Assembly (NCBI GenBank): GCA_964443245.1
Contig: CAYUEG010000025.1
Location: forward strand, 1-34,882
Direction: 5' to 3'
Source: CANJDH01 sp964443245
GTDB taxonomy: Bacteria > Pseudomonadota > Gammaproteobacteria > Burkholderiales > JAEUOS01
Length of the DNA stretch: 34,882 nt
In this document: positions 24,220-32,155 of the stretch, piece by piece
Layout of the letters: every line of letters starts with the position of its first letter
How positions within the stretch are numbered: position 1 is the first letter of the stretch
Made by a program: the position numbers and the translations under genes
Notes under the pieces: generated by a model
The model's input: the letters and a program-made list of their open reading frames with translations, nothing else
Told to the model about the DNA's origin: nothing
Database searches by the model: none

Positions 24220-25293
24220 ATGAAGATCCTGCGCAGATACCTTGCAAGCGAGATTTACGCGGCGACCGCGCTCGTCTTGCTGGCCTTTCTGGGTTTGTTC
24301 GCCTTCTTTGACCTGATCCACGAACTGGGTGATGTCGGCAAGGGTGACTATCGCCTGCAGGATGCGGCTTACTTTGTGCTGCTGCTGGTGCCGGGCCACA
24401 TTTATGAGCTGATGCCGATCGCCGCCCTGATCGGCGCGGTCTATGCATTGGCCCAGTTGGCGGCCCATTCTGAAGTGACCGTGATGCGTGCTTCCGGAAT
24501 GTCCACGCTGCGCGCCATGGGCGCCGTGCTGGGAACCGGTTTGGTGTTTGTGGCGATTACCTTTTTGATTGGGGAAGTGGTGGCCCCGCCAGCCGAGAAG
24601 GCTGCCCAGTCGCGTCGTCTCAAGGCGCTGACTTCGGTGATCGCCCAGGAATTCCGTTCGGGGTTGTGGGTGCGCGATGGCAACAGCTTTGTCAACGTGG
24701 GCGAAGTCAAGCCGGATGCGCGCCTGATGGGGGTCAAGATCTACGAGTTTGATGCCGACTATCGCCTGCGCTCGGTGAGTTTCGCCGATCAGGGGGAATA
24801 CATGCCTCCCAACCGGTGGAAGCTGCTGCAGGTGACGCGCACCGTTTTTGCGCCTTCAGGCAGCCGGATTGAAAGGGCGCCCGAAGTGGTCTGGTCGTCC
24901 GAGCTCAATCCGGACATCCTCGGTGTGTTGCTGGTCCAGCCGGACAAGATGACCACGCTCACCCTCTATCAGTACATCCGGCATTTGCAGGACAACAAGC
25001 AAAAGACCGGGCGCTATGAGATCGCGCTCTGGAAAAAACTGGTGTATCCACTTGCGGTGCTGGTCATGATGGCGCTCGCACTGCCGTTTGCGTACATGCA
25101 GATGCGTTCGGGTGGCGTCTCGATGCGGATTTTTGCCGGCATCATGCTGGGATTGTTGTTTCACCTCCTGAACAGCCTGTTTGCCCATCTGGGTGCAATC
25201 AATACCTGGCCTGCTTTGCTTTCTGCTGTCACGCCCTGCGTGATTTTCGCCCTGCTCGCTTGTGGCATGACCTGGAAAGCGGAACGCGTGTAG
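24220..25293 (+). CDS. lptG: LPS export ABC transporter permease LptG
   Basis: 357 residues from ATG at 24220; the partner of LptF in LPS extraction. Family text: MKILRRYLASEIYAAT, then FFDLIHELGDVGKGDY and HIYELMPIAALIGAVYAL in the second and third helices. A periplasmic jellyroll domain occupies about 130-265, and C-terminal helices follow (LVYPLAVLVMMALALPFAYMQ region, IFAGIMLGLLFHLLN, and a final hydrophobic helix). It follows lptF by 22 bp without a hairpin between. The stop at 25291-25293 lies only two bases before a LexA-like operator belonging to the next gene, so LexA bound there would sit right behind the lptFG transcript. Confidence 0.96.
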   Translation: MKILRRYLASEIYAATALVLLAFLGLFAFFDLIHELGDVGKGDYRLQDAAYFVLLLVPGHIYELMPIAALIGAVYALAQLAAHSEVTVMRASGMSTLRAMGAVLGTGLVFVAITFLIGEVVAPPAEKAAQSRRLKALTSVIAQEFRSGLWVRDGNSFVNVGEVKPDARLMGVKIYEFDADYRLRSVSFADQGEYMPPNRWKLLQVTRTVFAPSGSRIERAPEVVWSSELNPDILGVLLVQPDKMTTLTLYQYIRHLQDNKQKTGRYEIALWKKLVYPLAVLVMMALALPFAYMQMRSGGVSMRIFAGIMLGLLFHLLNSLFAHLGAINTWPALLSAVTPCVIFALLACGMTWKAERV

Positions 25294-25295
25294 TG

Positions 25296-25315
25296 TACTG
25301 GTAAAAAATACAGTC
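25296..25315 (+). promoter_or_regulatory. LexA-like SOS operator upstream of the radical SAM gene
   Basis: The 20 bases TACTGGTAAAAAATACAGTC agree with the gammaproteobacterial/betaproteobacterial LexA consensus (TACTG-N10-CAGTA) at 14 of 20 positions, including both conserved half-sites: CTG-N10-CAG is exact, and CTGT-N8-ACAG is broken at one base (G for T). The centre is AT-rich as expected. It lies 22 bases before the ATG at 25338, the usual repressor position. Confidence 0.7.
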
Positions 25316-25337
25316 ATGTGGTAGGGTATCGGACCCC

Positions 25338-26456
25338 ATGACATCCACGAACACGACACCCATCACGGCCAGGCGGATTGGCTGGAAAGGCCGCGGCAGT
25401 GCCAGCGCGCCGCAAAACCGCTTTGAAGCTTTGCAGCGGGAAGCCGTGGATGACGGCTGGGCAGCGCCGACATCGGAACCTCCCACCCCAGCCTCTGCAC
25501 CGCGCACGGTGGTCACAGAGCAACATGCCAAAAGCATCATTACGCGCAACCAGTCACCCGACATTCCGTTCAATCAGTCGATCAACCCCTACTATGGCTG
25601 CGAACATGGCTGCAGTTACTGCTATGCGAGGCCCAGTTACGCCTACTGGGGCATGTCACCCGGGCTCGATTTCGAAACGCGCCTGATTGCCAAAACCAAT
25701 GCGGCCACACTGCTGCGTGAAGCCTTGTCCCGACCGGGTTATCGGTGCGAGCCGATCAGCATCGGCGCCAATACGGATCCCTACCAACCGATCGAGCGCG
25801 ATTGGAAAATCACCCGCTCGATCCTCGAAGTGTGCAGCGAATTCAACCAACCGGTCGGCATCATCACGAAGAACGCGCTCATCGAAAGGGACATTGACCT
25901 GCTGGCACCGATGGCGGCGCGCGGGATTGCCAAGGTGTTCGTGTCGTGCGCAACGATTGACGCAGAACTTGCACGCAAACTGGAACCACGCGCATCCACT
26001 CCTTTGCGGCGCATCGCGGCCATCAAGGCTCTCACAGACGCCGGCATCCCCGTGGGCGTGATGGTGGCGCCGATGATTCCGATGGTCACGGACAAAGACC
26101 TGGAGGGCGCGCTGGAAGCGGCGCGTGAGGCCGGAGCGAGCGAGGCGGGCTATGTCCTGATTCGTCTGGCGCACGAACTGAAAACGCTGTTTCGCGAGTG
26201 GCTGGATGTCCATATGCCGGAGCGTGCTGAGCATGTCATGAGCCTGATTCGCCAGTCGCGCGGTGGACGCGAGAACGATCCACGCTTTGGCACTCGCATG
26301 CGGGGCGAGGGTGTGTTTGCCGATCTCATCAGGATGCGATTTCGCAAGGCGTGCACCCGGCTGGGCTTGAATGCCCGCCACTATCAGCTCGATTCCCTGC
26401 TATTCAGGGTTCCTGAGTGTGCGCCGGATTCGCCTGCACAACGGTCACTGTTCTGA
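25338..26456 (+). CDS. PA0069-family radical SAM protein (SplB-like)
   Basis: 372 residues. The N-terminal 60 are polar, with the GRGSASAPQNRFE motif typical of this family; the radical SAM core follows. The cluster-binding motif CEHGCSYC gives C88, C92 and C95, ligands of the 4Fe-4S cluster that splits S-adenosylmethionine. NPYYGC before it and SIGANTDPYQPIER, with the family's TDPYQPxE motif, after it are shared with spore photoproduct lyase-like proteins. The C-terminus has LIRLAHELKTLFREWL and RFGTRMRGEGVFADLI. The reaction is unknown. A LexA-like box directly upstream suggests induction by DNA damage; from memory, the Pseudomonas aeruginosa namesake PA0069 was reported among LexA-controlled genes. 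ATG at 25338 has only a weak ribosome site. Confidence 0.92.
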   Translation: MTSTNTTPITARRIGWKGRGSASAPQNRFEALQREAVDDGWAAPTSEPPTPASAPRTVVTEQHAKSIITRNQSPDIPFNQSINPYYGCEHGCSYCYARPSYAYWGMSPGLDFETRLIAKTNAATLLREALSRPGYRCEPISIGANTDPYQPIERDWKITRSILEVCSEFNQPVGIITKNALIERDIDLLAPMAARGIAKVFVSCATIDAELARKLEPRASTPLRRIAAIKALTDAGIPVGVMVAPMIPMVTDKDLEGALEAAREAGASEAGYVLIRLAHELKTLFREWLDVHMPERAEHVMSLIRQSRGGRENDPRFGTRMRGEGVFADLIRMRFRKACTRLGLNARHYQLDSLLFRVPECAPDSPAQRSLF

Positions 26457-26506
26457 CCCTGTTAGGATTGTCGGGGCTCGAAACAAGGGTTCGGGATACT
26501 GAAGCA

Positions 26507-27781
26507 TCAGTTCGAGCTCAAGCGAACGTTTGCCATGGTGAGGCGCTCGACCAGGATGGACAGGAACGCGCGATCGAAGTGGCTGCGGGTTGCGTCCGAG
26601 GCTTGCTCCAGTGCCGCGTTGCGGATGGTCACCACCTTGGAATCGGCCATGGTACTGATGTCCGCTCCACGGCGCTTCTCCTCGGAAAGATAGGCCATTT
26701 CACCGAAACATTCGCCGGGATCCAGGATGTTGAGCAATTTGTTGCGCTTGGTGACCTTCACCTGGCCGGAAGCGAGCAGGCAGAAGTGGTCCCCCTCTTC
26801 CCCTTCGCGGAGGATGGTTTGGCCGGGCCCCAGTGCCTGCCACTCGGAAAAGCGCGCCACTTCCCAGATCTCCACATCGGTGAAATCCTTGAAGAAAGGC
26901 ATGGCGCGCAGCGTATTGAATTTTTCGCTGTCGGCAAAGGACTTCTCATCCGACATGCCTTCGGCCCGAAAGGCGTTTGCCAAGTCGAGAGCGAATTCGT
27001 CCCACTCGGCATAGCGGAACTCCAAGTCCTTCTGCATTGCCTTCTTGACGATGGCATCCACGCTGGCCGGGATCTCGGGACGCAGCGAAGAGGGTGGCAG
27101 CGGTTCGGTGTTGACGATCTGGTAGATCATCGAAAAATTGTTGCTGGCCTGGAACGGCAGCTGGCCTGTCAACAGTTGATACATCAGTACGCCGAGCGAG
27201 TAGATGTCGGTACGGTGGTCCAGCGGGTGTTCCTTCACTTGCTGCGGTGACATGTAGGCTGGCGACCCGATGCCGGCTACCTGGGTGGTCTGGGAAGAAG
27301 TCGAGATGGCGGCGCCAAAGTCGGTTACCTTGATGTCGAAATCACTGCCACCGACGACCATGATATTGGCGGGCTTGATGTCCCGATGCGTGACGCCGGC
27401 CTTGTGCGCAAAATCGAGGGCCCGGGTGCATTTGAAGATGATCTCGACCACCGTCTTGACGGGCAGGAGCGCGGTTGCCTCGCAATACTTTTCAAGTGTG
27501 GAGCCTTCCACAAACTCCATGACGATGTACTTCTCGTCTTCTTCCGTCACTGCGTCATGGATTTGCGCGATGTGGGGGTGCGCCAGCTTGCCTGCGAGTG
27601 ACGCTTCGGCAACAAACAGCTTGCGAAACAGATGGCCGCGCTCGGTATCGCGCAACGCTTCAGGATGGACACGCTTGATCGCCACCTGCCGCCGGTTGAA
27701 CGGGTCTTCGCAAAGGTACACCGAGCTGGTCGCGCCTTCCCCCAGCTTGCGAATCACATGATATTTGCCGATCTTTTCCAT
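26507..27781 (-). CDS. Ser/Thr protein kinase with C-terminal cyclic-nucleotide-binding domain
   Basis: 424 residues from ATG at 27781, where the kinase fold begins (MEKIGKYHVIRKLGEGATSS); a longer frame to 28063 runs antisense-like through argH and is rejected. Hanks-type kinase at about 7-265: glycine loop GEGATSSV, K36 in VAIK, HRDIKPAN with catalytic D134, DFG with D154, and SPAYMSPQQ in the activation segment. A linker leads to a cNMP-binding beta-roll at about 300-415: ILREGEEGDHFCLLASGQVKV and a phosphate-cassette-like FGEMAYLSEEKRRGA. No membrane helix or PASTA repeats. This architecture mirrors eukaryotic cGMP-dependent kinase with domains in the reverse order. It follows argH by 20 bp and is likely in the same transcript. 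Ligand and targets are unknown. Confidence 0.93.
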   Translation of the reverse strand: MEKIGKYHVIRKLGEGATSSVYLCEDPFNRRQVAIKRVHPEALRDTERGHLFRKLFVAEASLAGKLAHPHIAQIHDAVTEEDEKYIVMEFVEGSTLEKYCEATALLPVKTVVEIIFKCTRALDFAHKAGVTHRDIKPANIMVVGGSDFDIKVTDFGAAISTSSQTTQVAGIGSPAYMSPQQVKEHPLDHRTDIYSLGVLMYQLLTGQLPFQASNNFSMIYQIVNTEPLPPSSLRPEIPASVDAIVKKAMQKDLEFRYAEWDEFALDLANAFRAEGMSDEKSFADSEKFNTLRAMPFFKDFTDVEIWEVARFSEWQALGPGQTILREGEEGDHFCLLASGQVKVTKRNKLLNILDPGECFGEMAYLSEEKRRGADISTMADSKVVTIRNAALEQASDATRSHFDRAFLSILVERLTMANVRLSSN

Positions 27782-27801
27782 GATGGTGCCTGATGTTCCC
27801 G

Positions 27802-29196
27802 TTATCCCTGCATGCGCCGGCGGGCTGCGACGATGGCCTGAGCCACCTGATCTGGAGCCGTGCCGCCGACATGGTTCCGGCTGGCACTGGAGCCCTCGAG
27901 AGTCAGCACGGAAAAGACGGAATCGTCGATCTGCGCATGGAACTGTTGCAGGTCGGCTAGCGGAAGCTGTGCCAGGTCCACGCCTTGCTGCTCGGCATGG
28001 CGAACCGCGCGCGCCACCACTTCGTGCGCATCGCGAAACGGAAGTCCTTTTTTCACCAGCCAATCGGCAAGATCGGTCGCCGTCGAAAACCCCTCCAGTG
28101 CTGCAGCGCGCATGGCCTGGGCGTTGACAGTGATGGAACGGATCATGTCGGCAAAAATGGTGAGCGTGTCGGAGACCGTGTCGATCGTGTCAAACAGGGG
28201 TTCCTTGTCTTCCTGGTTGTCCTTGTTATAGGCGAGAGGCTGGCCTTTCATCAGTGTCAGGAGTCCGACCAGATGACCGTTGACGCGCCCGGTCTTGCCG
28301 CGCGCAAGCTCAGGTACATCCGGATTTTTCTTCTGCGGCATGATGGAAGAACCGGTGCAAAAACGGTCTGCAACCGTGAGGAAACCGAAGCGCGGACTCA
28401 TCCAGAGAATGAGTTCCTCGGAAAGACGCGAGACGTGCGTCATGATCAAGGCGCATGCTGCGGTGAACTCGACGGCAAAGTCTCGATCGGACACGGCGTC
28501 CAGCGAATTGGTGCAGACGCCGTCAAAGCCAAGCTCGCGCGCCACCGATTCGCGGTCGATCGGGTAGCTGGTGCCGGCCAGTGCGGCGCTTCCCAGAGGT
28601 AACTGATTCAGCCTCTTGCGGCAGTCAGCCAGACGGCTTATGTCGCGATCGAACATCTCGAAATAGGCCAGGAGATGGTGGCCGAACGTGACCGGCTGCG
28701 CAACCTGGAGATGCGTGAACCCGGGCATCAGCGTGCCAGTGTGCTTCTCTGCCGTATCGACGAGGCTTGCCTGCAGGTTTCTCAGCAGTTTGATCAAGCG
28801 CTCGATTTCGCCGCGCAGGTAAAGACGAATGTCGGTCGCGACCTGGTCATTGCGTGAGCGGCCGGTATGCAGCCTCTTGCCGGCATCGCCGATGAGTGCG
28901 GTCAGACGCTTTTCGATGTTCAGGTGAACGTCTTCATCTTCCAGAGACCAACGGAAATCCCCGTTCCGGATCTGCGTGCCAATCGTCGCCAGACCGTCTT
29001 CAATGGCCGCGACGTCCTGCTGAGAAATGATGCCCTGACGTCCCAGCATGCGCGCATGGGCGAGCGAGCCGGCAATGTCGGCGGATGCCAGTCGGTAGTC
29101 GAATCCTACCGAAGCGGTATAGCGCTTGACCAGATCGTCGACGGCTTCGGAAAAGCGGCCGGACCAGACTTTGGCGGTTGCAGGGCTTTCTGACAT
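27802..29196 (-). CDS. argH: argininosuccinate lyase
   Basis: 464 residues, normal length. ArgH splits argininosuccinate into arginine and fumarate, the last step of arginine synthesis, as a tetramer. Family text: KVWSGRFSEAVDDLVKRY near the N-terminus, HTGRSRNDQVATD, TLMPGFTHLQVAQP, and the fumarase-superfamily signature GSSIMPQKKNPD that carries the catalytic serine loop. The start is ATG at 29196 rather than an in-frame codon at 29235. A TATACT -10 element lies about 55 bases upstream. It is divergent from the AlgZ-like gene, the arrangement also seen in Pseudomonas, and is followed 20 bp later by the kinase/cNMP gene. Confidence 0.98.
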   Translation of the reverse strand: MSESPATAKVWSGRFSEAVDDLVKRYTASVGFDYRLASADIAGSLAHARMLGRQGIISQQDVAAIEDGLATIGTQIRNGDFRWSLEDEDVHLNIEKRLTALIGDAGKRLHTGRSRNDQVATDIRLYLRGEIERLIKLLRNLQASLVDTAEKHTGTLMPGFTHLQVAQPVTFGHHLLAYFEMFDRDISRLADCRKRLNQLPLGSAALAGTSYPIDRESVARELGFDGVCTNSLDAVSDRDFAVEFTAACALIMTHVSRLSEELILWMSPRFGFLTVADRFCTGSSIMPQKKNPDVPELARGKTGRVNGHLVGLLTLMKGQPLAYNKDNQEDKEPLFDTIDTVSDTLTIFADMIRSITVNAQAMRAAALEGFSTATDLADWLVKKGLPFRDAHEVVARAVRHAEQQGVDLAQLPLADLQQFHAQIDDSVFSVLTLEGSSASRNHVGGTAPDQVAQAIVAARRRMQG

Positions 29197-29244
29197 ACTC
29201 TGGGCGATGATTTCTTGATAAACGCAGGTTTTCAAAGGCCTGAC

Positions 29245-30285
29245 TTGGAAAGTATACCGCGCTCATCTCTGGCGACTCTGCCCGATTTTTGCAATCAAGG
29301 GGTAGCGCTGCGCCTTTTGCTCGCCGGCAATTTCGGTTTGGTGCTCTACACACTGGTTGCCTCCGAGCCCTTCACGTTTGCTGCGTGGGCCGAACGAACC
29401 GTGGTCGCCTCCGTCCGGATTGAGCCAGTTTTGATTGCCAGCATGGTGGTGCTTTGTCCCTTGCGATATTGGCTTTCGAAGCTGCGCTACTGGCCCGGTG
29501 TGGCGGTGGTGATTCTGGTCGAGATCACGCTGGTGGCCGTTTCCGGCTGGCTGATTGGCGCACTCGACTTGGGTGCACGGACGACAAACGTTGCGCGCGA
29601 TGCGCTGGTGGCCGCAGTCGTGACCTTTGCCTTGCTGCATTATTTCCAGTTGCGCGCACGCGCCTACTCGCCGGCGTTGTCCGAAGCGCGCCTGATGGCG
29701 TTGCAGGCGCGCATTCGCCCGCACTTTCTGTTCAATAGCCTGACAGCTGTTTTGAGTCTGATTCGCCATGAGCCGAAGCGGGCAGAACGGGCCGTGGAGG
29801 ACATTGCAGACCTGTTCCGGGTACTGTTGCGCGAGCAGCGCAAGCTGGTGCCATTGCATGAGGAACTGGATTTGTGTCGCCAGTACCTTGCCATCGAAAC
29901 GCTGCGCTTGGGCGAACGCCTGAAGGTGGATTGGCAAATCGATGGGGAAATCAGGAATTGCGCTTTGCCGCCCCTGGTGCTGCAACCACTGGTGGAAAAT
30001 GCGGTGCACCATGGAATTGAGCCGGGTACCGAGCCGGGTACGGTCGTGATTCGCGCACGGCAGATCGGCAGCCAGGTAGAGGTAGCCGTCATCAATCCGC
30101 GCATCGAAGGCAATACCCAGCCGCCGGGCAGGACCGGCAACCACATGGCGCTGGACAATGTGCGTGAGCGCTTGGCGTTGCAGTTTGATGTCGAAGCGCG
30201 CCTGGAGACGGTGGAAGCCACGGACACCTACACGGTGCGCATGTTGCTGCCTTTGCGTGAACCACCGCAAGCGGAGGAGAAGTGA
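29245..30285 (+). CDS. AlgZ/FimS-like (LytS-type) sensor histidine kinase
   Basis: 346 residues from TTG at 29245, preceded by AAAGG 6 bases away; an in-frame TTG at 29215 lacks such a site. No ATG is available before the first helix. Four hydrophobic helices at about 20-40, 53-75, 85-108 and 117-137 form the input region. Then the His_kinase (PF06580) module: LQARIRPHFLFNSL with phospho-acceptor H160, DLFRVLLREQRKLVPLHEEL, and an unorthodox ATPase with PPLVLQPLVENAVHHGIEPG (N box) and a reduced G box near GNHMALDNVRERL. Such kinases pair with LytTR regulators; AlgZ works with AlgR in pseudomonads on pili and exopolysaccharide. The stop overlaps the regulator's GTG (GTGA). Confidence 0.88.
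   Translation: MESIPRSSLATLPDFCNQGVALRLLLAGNFGLVLYTLVASEPFTFAAWAERTVVASVRIEPVLIASMVVLCPLRYWLSKLRYWPGVAVVILVEITLVAVSGWLIGALDLGARTTNVARDALVAAVVTFALLHYFQLRARAYSPALSEARLMALQARIRPHFLFNSLTAVLSLIRHEPKRAERAVEDIADLFRVLLREQRKLVPLHEELDLCRQYLAIETLRLGERLKVDWQIDGEIRNCALPPLVLQPLVENAVHHGIEPGTEPGTVVIRARQIGSQVEVAVINPRIEGNTQPPGRTGNHMALDNVRERLALQFDVEARLETVEATDTYTVRMLLPLREPPQAEEK
29251..29256 (-). promoter_or_regulatory. candidate -10 element of argH
   Basis: TATACT on the minus strand (five of six consensus bases) at about 55 bases before the argH ATG. The region 16-18 bases further up has no good -35, so only the -10 is proposed. It lies inside the first codons of the AlgZ-like gene on the other strand. Confidence 0.35.
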
Positions 30286-31052
30286 AGATCCTGGTGGTGG
30301 ACGACGAGGGGCCGGCACGGCGACGTCTGCTTGACCTGCTGCAGGACATTCAGGGGGATTGCCCGCATGAGGTGGTGGGTGAAGCCGTGAACGGTGTGGA
30401 AGGGCTTGGTCTGGCCGAGCAATTGCATCCCGACCTGGTGCTGGCAGACATGCACATGCCGCGCATGGGGGGGCTGGAGATGGCGCGGCATCTGTTGAAA
30501 CTGGCTACGCCGCCTGCTGTGGTGTTTGTGACCGCACACGACGAATTTGCGTTGCAGGCATTTGAGGTCAACGCCATTGACTATCTGATGAAGCCGGTGC
30601 GTGCCGAACGCCTTCTGGCGGGGTTGCTCAAGGCTCGCAAGCGGCAGCCGGTCGATGATGCCGCGTTGGCCAATGCGGGCACCCAGCCGAGGCGCCACTT
30701 CTCGATAGCCGAACGTGGCCGCATTTCACTGGTGCCGATCGATCAGGTGGTGTTCCTCCGGGCCGAGATGAAGTACGTGACGGTCAGAACACCGGAACGC
30801 GAATTCCTGCTGGAGGAATCGCTGACCCGCCTGGAGGAGGAGTTTGCCGGCCACTTTGTGCGCGTGCATCGCAATGCGCTGGTGGCTATCGACCGCATTG
30901 CCGGTTTCGAGAAAGCCGTTGAAGTGGCGGGCGACGGCGAATCTGGCGGGCAATGGCAAGTTGTGTTGCTCGGCGCGGCCGAGCGGCTGCCCGTGAGCCG
31001 GCGTCAATGGAGTGTGGTCAAGGATCTGGTCAAACCGCGCAACGCCACCTAG
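30282..31052 (+). CDS. AlgR-like LytTR response regulator
   Basis: 256 residues from GTG at 30282, overlapping the sensor stop as GTGA, so the pair is translationally coupled. Receiver domain about 1-120: acidic pocket D7/D8, phospho-acceptor D56 in LVLADMHMPRMGG, T84 in VFVTAHDE and K104 in DYLMKPV. A 25-residue linker joins a LytTR DNA-binding domain (about 145-255): ISLVPIDQVVFLRAEMKYVTV, then FVRVHRNALVAIDRI, the typical HRN..VN segment with small changes. LytTR regulators bind paired 9-bp direct repeats. In Pseudomonas the gene order argH-algZ-algR continues with hemC; here a metabolic locus follows instead after 98 bp with its own promoter. Confidence 0.93.
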   Translation: MKILVVDDEGPARRRLLDLLQDIQGDCPHEVVGEAVNGVEGLGLAEQLHPDLVLADMHMPRMGGLEMARHLLKLATPPAVVFVTAHDEFALQAFEVNAIDYLMKPVRAERLLAGLLKARKRQPVDDAALANAGTQPRRHFSIAERGRISLVPIDQVVFLRAEMKYVTVRTPEREFLLEESLTRLEEEFAGHFVRVHRNALVAIDRIAGFEKAVEVAGDGESGGQWQVVLLGAAERLPVSRRQWSVVKDLVKPRNAT

Positions 31053-31066
31053 CACAATTGGCGCGA

Positions 31067-31095
31067 TTGACTGGGCTGTCGGCCGCTCATAGACT
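31067..31095 (+). promoter_or_regulatory. predicted sigma70-type promoter of the E1 dehydrogenase locus
   Basis: TTGACT (31067-31072; five of six) and TAGACT (31090-31095; four of six) are separated by the ideal 17 bases. Transcription would start near 31102, leaving a leader of about 50 bases before GTG 31151. It lies directly after the AlgR-like stop, separating the locus from the two-component pair. No operator-like inverted repeat was seen around it. Confidence 0.6.
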
Positions 31096-31150
31096 GCGCA
31101 GGCTCGATGGATTTGAAGTCGCCATTACAACCACTTTTGGGGATCATGTT

Positions 31151-32155
31151 GTGGAAAGATTGCTGGAGTTGTACCGATTGATGCGCCGCATCCGCGCCTT
31201 TGAGGACGCGGCAGAAGTGGCCAGTCAGGGAGGGGTAGCGGCCTGGGGCCTGGCGGCCAACACCAAACCTGCACTGGTGCGTGGACCGTTGCATCTGTCA
31301 ACCGGGCAGGAGGCTGTCGCCGCCGGTGTGTGTTTCAACCTGGTCAAGGCCGATCTGCTGACCTCGACCCATCGCGGGCACGGGCACACGCTGGCGAAGG
31401 GAGCGGATTCAACCCGCATGATGTGCGAGCTGTTCGGACGTGCCACCGGCTACAACAAGGGTAAGGGCGGCTCGATGCATATCGCTGACTTTTCAGTCGG
31501 CATGCTCGGTGCAAACGGTGTCGTGGCCGCCGGGATTCCGATCGCCACTGGCGCAGCCCATGCGCTGAAAATCCGCAAACTGCCCAATATCGTGGCCTGT
31601 TTTTTTGGTGATGGCGCCGCCAACCGTGGCCCCTTCCTGGAAGGGATGAACTGGGCGCAGGTGTACCGTCTGCCGGTGCTCTTTGTCTGTGAGGACAACC
31701 GCATCTCGGCTACGACGCCCACGGGGCCGATGACTGCGGGAGAGGGTGTCTCGGCGCGCGCCAAGGCCCTGGCAATTCCGTCCGAGAAAGTCGATGGCAA
31801 CGATGTCGAAGCAGTGGATGCGGTGGCCGCGAGGTTGATCGCCGAGGTGCGGGCTGGCGGAGGCCCGCGGTTTCTGCACGCGGTGACCTACCGGTTCAAG
31901 GGGCATGTGTCGGTGGATCCCGGTACGTACCGGGATCCGAAGGAGGTCGCCGCCGCCCTCGCCGCTGATCCCCTGCTGATCACCGCCGCGGCTCTGCGCG
32001 CGCACGGCGTTGCGCAGGCGGCCATCGACGCTGTCGATGCGGCCGCCACTGCCGAAATTGCTTCTGCACTCGCGGTGGCCGAGGCGGCGCCATGGCCGGA
32101 TGTTGCCGCCGCTTACGAGGATATTGCCGATACCGGTGCAGGAGTGTGGCGATGA
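31151..32155 (+). CDS. thiamine-diphosphate-dependent dehydrogenase E1 component, alpha subunit
   Basis: 334 residues from GTG at 31151, with GGGGA 7 bases upstream; the start fits the family opening LLELYRLMRRIRAFE. Longer in-frame starts lie inside the algR-like gene. E1 alpha binds thiamine diphosphate and decarboxylates a 2-oxo acid or cleaves acetoin. The thiamine signature is GDGAANRG (153-160) with N183 about 28 residues later, and HRGHGHTLAKG and KGKGGSMHI are as in AcoA/PdhA proteins. The C-terminal RFKGHVSVDPGTYRDPKEV matches the Y-R-x-x-GH-S-x-x-D region. The beta subunit follows with an ATGA overlap. No E2 or E3 gene lies in the window, so the oxidised product's acceptor is unknown. 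Confidence 0.93.
   Translation: MERLLELYRLMRRIRAFEDAAEVASQGGVAAWGLAANTKPALVRGPLHLSTGQEAVAAGVCFNLVKADLLTSTHRGHGHTLAKGADSTRMMCELFGRATGYNKGKGGSMHIADFSVGMLGANGVVAAGIPIATGAAHALKIRKLPNIVACFFGDGAANRGPFLEGMNWAQVYRLPVLFVCEDNRISATTPTGPMTAGEGVSARAKALAIPSEKVDGNDVEAVDAVAARLIAEVRAGGGPRFLHAVTYRFKGHVSVDPGTYRDPKEVAAALAADPLLITAAALRAHGVAQAAIDAVDAAATAEIASALAVAEAAPWPDVAAAYEDIADTGAGVWR

Noticed and set aside
27782..28063. N-terminal extension of the Ser/Thr kinase
   Set aside because: Overlaps the 3' end of argH in another frame; the kinase fold starts at 27781.
30019..30042. 12-bp direct repeat inside the AlgZ-like gene
   Set aside because: It encodes the EPGTEPG stretch that is normal after the N box of this kinase family, so coding constraint explains it.
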